Positions 50,984 to 62,900 of a stretch of DNA of 64,000 bases are shown here, piece after piece. Source of the stretch: Deltaproteobacteria bacterium (GTDB taxonomy: Bacteria > Myxococcota > Myxococcia > Myxococcales > Anaeromyxobacteraceae); NCBI GenBank assembly GCA_016214955.1, contig JACRMN010000027.1:120883-184882 (forward strand), given 5' to 3'. The position numbers and the translations under genes are program-made. Positions within the stretch are counted from its first letter, which is position 1; every line of letters begins with the position of its first letter. The notes beneath the pieces were generated by a model that worked only from the letters and a program-made list of their open reading frames with translations, searched no databases and had not been told where the DNA came from.

Positions 50984-53900
50984 GTGACCGCAGACCAGGA
51001 CGAGCAAGTTCGCGCGCACCTCGCGGTGCTGGAGCGGGCCCCGGGAAACGCCGAGGCCCTCTCGGCGCTGGAGGCGATCTACCGGCGGGAGTCCCGCTGG
51101 GAGGAGCTCGTTCGCCTGCTCGAGGAGCAGGCGCGGCGCGCCGCCGGGCCCGACGTCGCTGCCGAGCGGCTGACCCGCGCGGCCCGCGTCGCCCAGGAGG
51201 AGCAGAAGAACGCCGGCCGCGCCGAGGAGCTGTACCGGCAGGCGCTGCACGCCGACCCCGAGCACCGGCCCGCCCTGGAGGGGCTGGTGGCGGTGGCCGA
51301 GGCGCGCGGCGACGGCGCCGCGCTGGCCGAGGCGCTGGAGCGGCTGGCCTTCCGCGAGGTGGAGCCCCAGGCCGCGGCCCTGGTGTGGCTGCGGGCCGGG
51401 CGCACCTGGGAGGAGCGGGTGCTGCGGCGCGACCGGGCCGGCCTGCTCTACGTGCGGGCCATGCGGCTCGACCCGGCGCTGGCCGAGGCCCGCGACCGGG
51501 CCCTGGCCTGCCAGCTGGCGCTGCGCCGCTACGGGCCCGCCAAGGCGCTGCTCGACCTCGCCCGCGACGCCGGCGGCGAGCGGCGGACGCTGGCCGCCGA
51601 GTACGCGCGGCTGGGTGCGCTCCTCCTCGACCAGCCCCTCGACCACGGCCTGGCCATGGAGGCGCTCATCGAGGCGCTGGCCCTCGACCGCGGGGCGCCC
51701 GGGGCCGCCGGGGCGCTGGAGCGGGTCAAGGCCACACCCCGCGCCTGGCGCGACCTGGCCAGGCAGCTCCTCTCCGACGCCGAGCGGGCCCGCGAGCGGC
51801 GCACCGCCGCCCAGCTGACGCTGCGAGCCGCCGAGCTGCACGCGGCGTACGACGCCGACGGCGCCGCCCGGGCCGGCGAGCTCCTCGACAGGGCGCTGGG
51901 GCTGTGGCCGGGCATGGGCGACGGCCTCGACTTCCTGGAGCGCTGGCTGGGCGAGAAGGAGGACTGGACGGCGCTGGCCGCCTCCCTCACCCGCATCGCC
52001 GGCGCCACCCGCGACAGGGCGGCGCTGGCGGCCATCCAGATCCGCCTGGCCCACGTGCGCCTGGTGCGCTTCGGCGACCTGGAGGCGGCGGCGGTGGCGC
52101 TGGAGGCGGCGCTGGAGCAGGACCCGCAGTCGGAGACCGCCGCCCACCAGCTCCTCGAGCTGCACCTCGACGCCGGCCGGCGCGCCGACGCGCTGCAGGT
52201 GCTGGAGCGCCACCTGGCGGCAGCGCCGCAGAAGCCGCAGCACGCCCAGCTGCGGCTGAGGGCCGCCGAGCTGGCCCGGGCCCTGGGCGATCCCGGCCGG
52301 GCCCGCGTGCACCTGGAGGCGGCGCGGCGGGCCGATCCGCGCTCGCCGGCGGTGGCCGCGGCGCTGGCGCCGCTCCTGGCCGAGAGCGGCGAGTGGCGCG
52401 CGCTGGCCGACGCCCTGGAGGCCCAGATCGCCGCTGCCCGCGCACCCGCCGAGCGAGCCCGCCTGCTGGAGCAGCTCGCCGAGGTGGAGGCCGACAGGCT
52501 CGGCGCTCCCGCCGACGGGCTGCGCACGCTGGCGCGCGCCCTGGCCGCCGATCCGGGCCGGGCCGCGACCCGCCGGGCCATGGAGGAGATCGCCGCTCGC
52601 CACGGCGCGTCGGCCGAGCTGCCGCGCCTGTTCCGCGCCGCCGCCGACGAGCCCGGCGTGGACCCCAGGGCGCGCCGCACGCTGCTGCGGCGGAGCGCCG
52701 AGCTGCTAGAGCCCCAGCCCGAGGAGGCGGCCCGCGTCTGGAAGCTGCTGGCCGAGGCCGACCCCGACGACGCCGCGGCGGTGACCTCGCTGGAGCAGGC
52801 GCTGGTCCGCGCCGGGCGCCACGCCGAGGTGTCGGCCCAGCTCGAGTCGCGGCTGGCGGGCGCCACCGGCCGCGAGCGGCACGAGCTGCTGCTGCGGCTG
52901 GCCCGCGTGCGACACGAGGCCGGCGACCACGCCGCCGCCGCCCAGGCCTGGCGCGAGCTGCTGGCGCTCGGGCAGGAGGACGCCGGCGCACTCCGCGGCC
53001 TGGCCGATGCTCTCGAGCCCCAGGGGGCCGCCGCCAGCGAGGAGCTCCTGACCGCGCTCCTGCGCCTCTCCGGCCGGCTCTCCGGCGCCGAGCGGGCCGA
53101 GGTGGACCTGCGCCGCGCCCGCATCCTCGACGGCCTGGCGCGACCGGGCGAGGCGGGTGCGGTGCTGCTCTCCACGCTGCGGGCCGGCGGCCTGACCCCT
53201 GCCCAGACGGGCGAGGCCACCCGAGCGCTGGAGTCGCTGCAGGAGCGGGGCGTGGACCCGGTGCGCATCGCCCAGGCGCTGCTCCCCGTCTACGCCGCCG
53301 CCCGCGACACCACCCGCCACGTCGCCATGCTGGAGCTGCTGGCCGAGCGGCTGCCGCCCGACGCCGACGGCCGCGAGCGGGCCCGGCTGCTGCTCGACGC
53401 CGCCGCGCTCCGCGCCGAGAGGCTCCAGGACGCCCGCGGCGCGCTCTCGGCGGCGGCGGCAGCGCTCCGCGCCAGCCCGGCCCACGCCGAGGCCCGGCTG
53501 CGCTGCGAGCGGCTGGCCCAGGAGGTGGGGGCCTTCGGCGAGCTCTACGGCCTGCTGGACGAGGCCGCCGGACGGCTGGCCGGGCAGGTGGACGAGGAGC
53601 GGGCCCTGCGGCTGCGGGCGGCGCAGATCGCCGAGGCCGACCTGGGAGACTCGGAGGCGGCCACCCGCCAGCTGCGCCGCGCGCTCGAGCTCGCCCCGGG
53701 CGATGCGCAGATCCTGGCGGCCCTGACCCGGATCGCGCTGGCCGGCGAGCGCTGGGAGGCGGCCTGCGACCTCCTGGTGGAAAGGGCGGGCTCGGCCCAG
53801 GGCGTGGAGCGCACCGCGCTCCTGGCCCAGCTCGGCGACACGCTCTTCGAGCGGCTGCGCAGCCCGGCCGCCGCCGCCGACGTCTTCCGCCAGGCGCTGC

Positions 53901-56900
53901 TGGCCGCCGGGTCCGACCAGCGGCCGCGGCTCCTGGCGCGCCTCGCCGACGCCCTGGCGGCAGCCGACGATCCCGCCGGGCAGGCCGAGGCCCTTGCCGA
54001 GCTGGCGCGCGCCTCCGCCGATCCGGCCGAGGCCCAGCGGGCCGCGCTGGAGCAGGCGCGGCTGCGGGCCGAGCGGCTGGGCGACCCCATGGGCGCGGTG
54101 CAGATCTACCGCGAGGCGCTGGGGCGCGACCCGGGCGACGCGGTCGCCCGCGCCGGCCTGGCGCGGTTGCTGGCGGCGGAGCAGCCCGAGGCGGCGGTGG
54201 CCGCGGCGTCGAGCCTGGCCTCGGCCGCCGAGGGCGCCGGAGACCGGCAGGGAGCGCTGGAGGCGCTGGACTCGCTCTCGACGCGCGCTCCCTCCGCAGC
54301 CGAGCGGGCCGGCGCCGCACGCCGGCTGGCGGGGCTGCACCGCGAGGCGGGCCGGCGCGAGGCCGCCTTCGAGGCGCTGCTGCGAGCGGTGCGCAACGCC
54401 CCCGAGGACGAGCCGCTGCGCCGCGAGGCCCTGGAGGCCGCGGTGGGCGACGAGGAGCGGGCCCGGGCCGCGGCGGCGCTGGCCGAGGCGGCGCGGAGCC
54501 TCCCGGGCCCGTCCGCGGCCGGCGCCTGGCGCGAGCTGGCCGCGCTCCAGGAGGGGCCGCTGGGCGATCGGGAGGCGGCGCTGGCCTCGCAGGAGGCCGC
54601 CCTGGCGGCTGCCCCGGGCCACCCGGAGACGCTGGCGGCGCTGCGCCGGCTGGCCCGGAGCCTGGGCCGCCCCGAGAGGCTGCTGCAGGCCTGCCTGGGC
54701 CTCGCCGAGGTCGCCGCCACCAGCGCAGACCGGGCCGAGGCGCTGCGCGAGGCGGCGGTGCAGGCCGAGGGGCCGCTCGCCGACATGGGGCAGGCGGCCG
54801 GGCTCTGGCACGGCGTGCTCGAGGCGCTGCCGGGCGACGCCGAGGCGCAGGAGGCCCTGGAGCGCATCGCCACCGCCCGCGACGACGCCGCCGCTCTGGC
54901 CGAGGCGCTGGAGCGCCGCCGCCGCCGGCCCGGCGGCGAGCGGGACGTCGAGCTGGCCTTCCGCCTGGGCGAGCTGAAGCGCACCCGGCTGGCCGCGCCG
55001 GCCGAGGCGCTGGAGCTCCACGCCGGCGTGCTCCGCGCCGACCCTTCCCACGCCGGCGCGCGCGCCGCCCTGGTGCAGCTCGCCGGGACCGCGGGGCCGG
55101 TGGGGCGCGAGGCGCTGGCGCTGGCCGACGCCCTGCTGCGCGCCCTCGGCGACCACCCCGCCCGCGCCCAGGCGCGCCGGCTGCGGCTCGGCGCCTCCGA
55201 GGATCCGCACGAGCGGGCCCGGCTCCACGCCGAGACCCGCTCCATCGAGGAGCGGGAGCTCTCGGACCCCGAGGCCGCCTTCCAGAGCGCGGGCCGGGCC
55301 TTCGCCGAGGGCGGCGAGGCGCGGGCCGAGGCCATCGAGGACCTGGGAAGGCTAGCGGCCCTGGCCCACGCGGAGGAGCGGCTGGCCCGCCTGCTGGAGG
55401 AGGCCGCGGCCCAGGGTGGCGACGACGCCCCGGGGCTGTGGCGCCGCGCCGCCCGGCTGCGCGAGCAGGCCCTCTCCGACCCGCCCGGCGCCATCGAGGC
55501 GTGGAAGAAGCTGCGGGTGGTGCGCCCCGACGACCCCGAGGCGCTGGAGGCCCTGGAGCGGCTCTACGCCGGTGCGCGCTCGGCGGCCGAGGAGGCCGAG
55601 GTGGTGCGGCGGCGGGCCGACCTGGCGCAGGGCGCTGCGCGGGCCGCGCACCTGGCCCACCTGGGCAGGCTGCTGGCGGAGGCCGGCGACGACGGGCCGG
55701 CCACCGCGGCGCTCGAGGAGTCGGCGCGGCTCGACGCGACGCAGCCCGAGCCGCTGGCGCTCCTCGACGCGCTCTACGAACGGGCCGGACAGGCCGAGGG
55801 CCGGGCCCGCGTGCTGCGCGACCTGGCGCGGCTCCGGTTCGACGACCCGGTGGAGCGCACCGCGCTCCTGCTGCGGCGCGCCGAGGTGCTGGAGCCCATC
55901 GACCCGGCGCGGGCCGTCGAGGCTCACGCCGAGATCCTGGCGGAGGACCGGCGCGAGGCCGGCGCCCTGGCGGGCCTGGAGCGGCTGCTCCTCCGGCCCG
56001 AGGCGCGCCCGGCGGCGGCCCGTGCGCTGGAGGAGGCCTGGCGCGCCGCCGGCGACGCCCGCGGCCTCTTCCGCGTGCTCCCGGTGCTCCTCGAGGAGGC
56101 GCCGCCGGCGCGGGCCGCGGGGCTGCTCTCGGAGATGGCCCAGCTCGCCGAGAAGCTGGGCGACCGGCGCGCCGCCTTCGACGCCCGGGCGCGGCAGCTC
56201 GCGCTGGCGGCCGCGGCCGGCCAGGACGACGCCGTGGCGCGGGCCGAGCTGGAGCGCCACGCCCAGGAGGGCGGGCTCCACGCCGAGCTGGCGAAGGTCT
56301 ACGAGGAGGTGGCGGGCTCGCTGCCGGTGCCGGTGCGCGCCGAGGTGTGCCGGCGGCTCTCCGGCCTGCTGGCCGACAGGCTGGGACGGCTCGACGACGC
56401 CGCCCGCTGGCTCGACCAGGCCGCGGCCCTGGCCCCGGGCGCCGACGTGCTGGCGGAGCTGGCCCGGCTGCACCGGCGCCGCGGCGCGCTGGCCGAGCTG
56501 GCCGGGGTGCGCCGCCTGCAGGCCGAGCTGGCGCCCGACGTGGCCGGCAAGGTGGAGCTGCTCCGCGAGGCGGCCCAGATCCTCGAGGCCCAGCTCTCCA
56601 ACCGGGAGGAAGCCGTGGAAGCCTACCGCCAGATCCTCTCGGTGGACCCCGAAGACCCGTCCGCCCTGCGGGAGCTGGGCCGGCTGCTGGGCGCCGCCGA
56701 GCGCTGGGACGAGGTCGTGAAGCTCCTGGCCCGCGAGGTGGCGGTGGCCGAGCGCACCCCGGCCCAGGCCGCCGAGGCGGTCGAGCTGCGCTTCCGCCTG
56801 GGCCGGCTGCAGCAACAGCGGCTCGCCGACCTGCCGGCGGCGCTGGAGAGCTACCGCGCCGTGCTGGAGCGGGCCCCGCGCCACCCCGCCACCCTCGGGG

Positions 56901-59900
56901 CGCTGGAGGAGCTGGCCCGCGGCACCGGCCCGGCCGCCAACGGCGCCAGCGCCCTGCTGGAGCCGGTCTACGCCCGCGAGGGCGAGCACGAGAAGCTCTG
57001 CCTGGCGCTCGAGGCCCGCGCCCTCTCGGCCCCCGACGGCGCCGAGCGCGCCGCCATCCTGCGCCAGGTGGCCGCCCTCCAGGCGGGCCCGCTGCGCAGC
57101 CCGCAGGCGGCCTTCGTCTCGGCGGCCCGGGCGCTGCGCGAGGACCCCGACGACCCGGCCGGCCTCGAGCTGGCCGCCGGCCTGGCCGAGCAGGCCGGCT
57201 CCGAGGACGAGCTGGCCCAGCTCCTCGGCGAGAACGCCGACCGGGCCCGCGATCCGGGGCTGCGCATCGAGTTCCGCCGCCGCCTGGCGCGGCTCACCTC
57301 GCGCCGCGGGGGCGACCGGCAGCGGGCGGCCGACGAGTGGTCGCGGGTGCTGGAGCTGGCCCCGGACGACACCGAGGCCCTGGCCGGCCTGGCCGCCATC
57401 CACCGCGCCGGCGGCGAGGCCGAGCCGCTGGTCCAGGTGCTGCGCCGCTACGCCTCTGCCGCAGAGGACCCGGTGCGGCGCGGCGCGCTGCTGGCCGAGC
57501 TGGCCCAGGTGCAGGAGGAGCGGCAGCGCGACCTGCCCGGCGCCATGCTGACGCTGCGCCGCCTGCTGGAGGCCGAGCCCGGCCGCCGCGACGCCCTCTC
57601 CCGCCTCGACAGGCTCTGCGTCCAGACCGAAAAGTGGGTGGAGCTGGCCGACGTGCTGGCCCGGGAGATCGCCGCCGCCGCCACCGCCGCCGACACCGCC
57701 GCGGTCGCCGCCCTGCGCTACCGGCTGGCGGAGCTGCGCGAGGGGCGGCTGCTGGACCGCGAGGGAGCCGTGGCCCTCTACGAGGAGATCCTGGCCGCCC
57801 AGCCCGACCACGCCGAGGCCCGCTCCCGCCTCGAGGGGATGCTGCAGCGCGACCCGGGCAACGACCGGGCCGCCGCGGCGCTGCAGGCGGCCTGCGCCGC
57901 CACCGGCTCCTGGGACCGGTACGCCGCCGCGCTGGAGCTCCGCGCCAGTGCCCGGCCCGACCCACTGGAGCGAAAGGCCCTCTGGAACGAGCTGGCCCAG
58001 GTGCGCGAGGAGCGGCTCGCCGACCCGGAGATGGCCTTCCTGGCGCTGTGCCGCGCCTTCCGCGACGACCCGGGCGACGGCGCCCTGCGCGCCCGGCTCT
58101 CGCGCCTGGCCGCCGCCTCGGGCCACGAGGAGGAGCTCTGCGGCCTCTACGAGGAGGAGTTCTCCCGGCTGCCGGCCGGCGCCGACGTCGAGGTGGCGCT
58201 GGAGCTCGGGACCCTCTCCGAGACCAGGCTGTCCGACGCCATGCGGGCCGTGGCCTGGCTGGAGAAGGCCCGGGCCCTCGACGCCGCCGGTGCGCCCCAG
58301 GCGCTGCCCGCCCTGGAGCGGCTCTACCGCGCCACCGGCCGCTTCCCCGAGCTGGCGGGGGCGCTCGCCGCCCTGGCCGAGCAGGCCGAGGGCGAGGAGC
58401 AGACCGGCCTCCTCTTCCGGCTGGGGCAGCTCTGCGAGGAGAAGCTCTCCGATCCGTCGCGCGCCGCCGAGGCCTACGCCCGGGTGCTGGTGGCCGACCC
58501 GCGCCACCTCCCGGCGCTCCGCGCCGCCGAGCGGCTCCACGAGTCCGCCGGCCGCCTCGGCTCGCTGGCCGAGAACCTGGCGGCCCAGCGCGGCCTGGCC
58601 CAGGACGCGCCGGGGCGGCTGCGGCTCACCGCCCGGCTTGCCGAGGTGACGCAGCAGCTCTCGCGCGACGAGGAGGCGACCTCGCTGTGGCAGGAGGTGC
58701 TGCAGCTCGACCCGCGGCACGACGCCGCGCACCAGGCGCTGGAGGGGCTGCTGGAGAAGCGGGAGCGCTGGACCGACCTGGCCGAGCTGCTGCGCGGCCG
58801 CCTGGCCCAGCCCATCGACAGGCGCGAGGCGGCCCGGCTCAACGACAGGCTGGGCTGGCTGCTGGGCGCCAAGCTCGGCGACGCCGCCCAGGCCATCCGC
58901 AGCTTCCAGGCGGTGCTGGAGGCCGACCCGCGCAACCGCCGCGCCCTGGAGGCGCTGCGCGACATCCACGCCGCCCAGGGCGACCTGGAGGGGCTGGCCG
59001 GCGCCTACCGGCGGCTCATCCCGCTGCAAGAGGACGCCGCCGGCGTGAAGGCGGTGCGCCTCAAGCTCGCCGAGGTGCTGCTGCAGGCCGGCAAGCGGCA
59101 GGAGGCGGTGGAGCAGGGGAAGCGGGCCTTCGACCTCGAGCCCCATGCCGAGGAGGAGCTGAACCGCATCGCCGCGGTCTTCGACGCCGCCGGCTCGGCC
59201 GCCGATCGGGTGCGGGCCATCGAGGCGCGGGCCCAGCTCCTCGCCGCCGCGGGCCGGGCCTCCGAGGCCCAGGCCGCGTGGCTGCAGGCCGCCGAGCTGT
59301 GGGAGCGGCCGCTGGCGCGACCCGACGGTGCCGCCGCCGCCCTGGAGAAGGTGCTGGCCCTCGACCCGGGGAGCCGCGATGCCTTCCAGCGGCTGCGCGA
59401 GCTGCACGCCCGCAACGGCGCCTGGCGCGACTACGTCCGGGTGGTGGACCAGTATGCGCCCCAGCTCGCCGACAGGGCCGATCGGGTAGCGCTGCTGCGG
59501 GACGTCGCCGAGGTGCAGGAGAAGCGGCTGGGTCAGAAGGAGATGGCCTTCCTGGCCTGCTGCCGCGCCTTCCAGGAGGACCCCACCGACGCGGTCACCG
59601 TGCGCGAGGCCCAGCGGCTGGCCGGCGAGACCGAGGCCTGGGAGGAGCTGACGGCGGTCTACGAGGAGGTGGCCGACGAGGCCCGCGGCAGCCTGCGCGG
59701 CAAGCTGCTCATCGAGCTGGGGCGCATCCGCGATGGCCGGCTCGACGACGCCGACGGCGCCGAGGCCGCTTTCAGGCGGGCGCTGGAGGCCGACCCGGCC
59801 AGCCCCGAGGTGCTCGACGCCCTCACCGGCCTCTTCACCCGCCGCAACCGGGTCCGCGACCTGGTCATCACCCTGGAGCAGAAGCTGGAGGCGGCGGCCG

Positions 59901-62900
59901 GCCTCGACGAGAAGAAGGCCATCCTCCTGGAGATCGCCAAGCTTTCCGACGGGCCTCTCCACGACCCGCAGGAGGCGGTGGCCGCGCTGCGGCGGGTGCT
60001 GGAGCTGGACGGCGGCGACGCCGCCGGCATCGAGCTGCTCTCGGCCATCTACCGGCGCGAGCGGCGCTTCGAGGAGCTGGCCCAGCTCCTGGCGCGGGCC
60101 CGCGACCTGGCGCCCGACGAGGCGGCCCGGGTGGCCTGGCAGCTGCAGCTGGCCCAGCTCTTCGAGAACGAGCTCGCCGACGAGGAGGGCGCGGTCGAGG
60201 CCTACCGGGCGGTGCTGGGGCTCGACGACCAGCGGCCCGAGGCCCTCTCCGGCCTGGAGCGGCTCTACACCAAGCTCGATCGTTTCGCCGAGCTGAACCG
60301 CATCTACGAGCGGCAGGCCGAGCTGGCGGAGGATCCGCGCGAGCGCTGCCGCATCCTGGCCAAGAGCGCCTCCATCTGGGAGGAGAAGCTCCACAACCCG
60401 CGCAAGGCGGTGGAGCGTCACGAGCAGATCCTGGGCCTCGACGGCGGCAACCTCCCGGCCGTGAAGGCGCTGGAGGGGCTGTACCGGCGCGAGGGGCTGT
60501 GGGAGCGGCTCATCGCGGTGATGCAGCACCACCTGACCCTGACCTCCGACAGGCGAGAGCAGGTGCAGCTGGAGGTGGCCGCCGGCGAGGTGTGGTGGAA
60601 GGAGCTGGCGCGCGTCGATCGCGCCGAGGCCCTCTTCTCGCACGCCCTGCAGGTGGACCCCGACGCCCGCGAGGCGGTCTCGGCCCTGGCGCGGCTCTAC
60701 GAGCGCAGCGGCAACTGGAACCTGGCGCTGGAGATGCTGCAGCGCGAGGTCCGGCTGGCCGGCGCCGGCGCCGGCGCGGTGGACGTCTACGCCCGCATCG
60801 GGCGCATCCAGGAGGACATGCTCCAGGACCGGCCGGCCGCCAAGCAGGCCTACGCCCGGGCGCTGGACCTCGACCCCGGCCACCTGCCGTCGCTGCGGGC
60901 CTCGCGCGCCATCGCCGAGGCGGAGCGCGACCGCGAGAGCTACCTCTCGCTGCTGGTCGCCGAGGCCCGCTACACCGAGGACGACGCCCAGCGCGCCGAC
61001 CTGCTCCACGAGGCCGGCCGCATCCATCAGCAGGAGCGGGACGATCCCGACGGTGCCATCCGCTACTACGAGGACGCGCTGCGCCGCGTCTCCGACCACC
61101 TGGAGGCCGCCCGGCCGCTCTCCGAGCTCTACCAGTCGCGTGGCGCCTGGGCCGACGCCGAGCGGGTGCTGGACGTGATCGTGCGGCGACTGGACGCCGC
61201 CGGCGAGACCAAGGAGCTGTGCCGCCAGTCGTACCGGCTGGGCTACGTCTGCGAGAAGCTGGGCAAGAAGGCGAAAGCGCTGCAGAGCTACCGCCGGGCC
61301 TACGAGCTCGACGCCACCTACCTGCCGGCGCTGGAGGGGCTGGGCAACCTGCTGGTGCAGGAGCAGGGCTGGGAAGAGGCGCTGCGCATCTTCCAGACCA
61401 TCCTCATCCACCACCGCGATGGGCTCACCGACCTCGAGGTGGTGGAGACCTACTGGCAGATCGGCGAGGTCCAGACGCGGCTCGGCCAGCAGGACCGGGC
61501 CGCCAAGAGCTTCGAGAAGGCGCTGGAGATCGACCAGAACCACGAGCCCTCGCGGCGCAGCCTCACCGCGGTGCTCGAGGCCCAGGGCGAGTGGGAGGCG
61601 GCGGTGGAGCAGCGGCAGCGGCTCCTGCCGCTCCTCGACGGCCAGGCCAAGCTCGACCAGTACGTGGCCATCGGCGAGATCTGCCGCGACAGGCTCAAGG
61701 ATCCGTACCAGGCCATCGACGCCTTCGCCGGCGCCTCGCGGCTGGCGCCGGGCTCGCTGCCCATCACCGACGCGCTGCTGGCCCTCTACCGCGAGACGCG
61801 GCAGGGGCAGAAGGCGGCCGACGCCCTGCAGCGGCTGCTGGACCAGCCCGAGGTCCAGGGCGAGCCGGAGCGGGCGGCGCGGCTCCACCTGCTGCGCGGC
61901 CAGATCCTCCGCGACGAGGCCCGGGACGACGTCGCCGCTGCCGCCGAGCTCGGGAAGGCGCTCGACCGCAACCCCAATCTGGTGCAGGCCTTCGCCGAGC
62001 TGGAGGAGCTCCTCACCCGCGGGCGGCGCTGGGGCGAGCTGGAGCAGGCCTACCTGCAGATGATGCGCCGGCTCCCCAAGGGGCCGGAGGCGGCCTCGGC
62101 GCGCCTCACGCTGTGGAAGACGCTGGGCGAGCTCTACCGGCGCGCCCTGGGCGACACCGAGCGGGCCCGCACCGCCTACGAGGTGGTGGTCAAGGCCGAC
62201 CCCGACGACGCCGCGGCGCTGGAGGCCTGGGCCGAGCTCTCGGGCCGGTCGCCGGGACACGAGGCCGAGGCGGTGGAGGGCTGGCGCCGGCTGGTGCGCG
62301 GCGGGGGGGCTGCGGCCAAGGCCGCCAGCGCCCTCACCTCGCTGCACGCCGCCCGCAAGGAGTTCGACCAGGCCTACTCCGCCGCCCAGGTGGTGCTGCA
62401 CCTCACCGGCGGCGCCACCTCCGAGGAGAAGCAGGTGGCCGAGCGGCTGCGCCGCTTCGCCCGCGAGGCGGCGGGTCAGGCGCTCGACGAGGCCGGCTGG
62501 AAGCGGCTGCTCCACGAGCGGCTGCGCGGCCCGCTGCCGGAGATCATGGCGCTCCTGGCGCGCGAGGCGGGCGCGGTCTTCGCCCAGTCGCCCAAGGACC
62601 TGGGGCTCGACAAGAAGCGGGAGCTGGACGTCGCCACCTCCATGCTCTTCTTCGCGAACATGATGAAGTACGTGGTGCGGACGCTGGGCCAGAAGCCCGT
62701 CCGGCTCTTCCGGGTGGACGCGCCTCCCGGCAAGCTGGCGCTGCTCCCCACCGATCCGCTGGCCCTGGCCGCCGGCGAGGACTACTTCAAGGAGCGGCCC
62801 AAGAAGGAGCTGTGGTTCGCCATCGGCAAGGCCCTGGCCTTCGCCCGCCCGGAGCTGACCCTGGCGCGCCTCATGCCCCACGACCAGCTGGAGGTGGTCT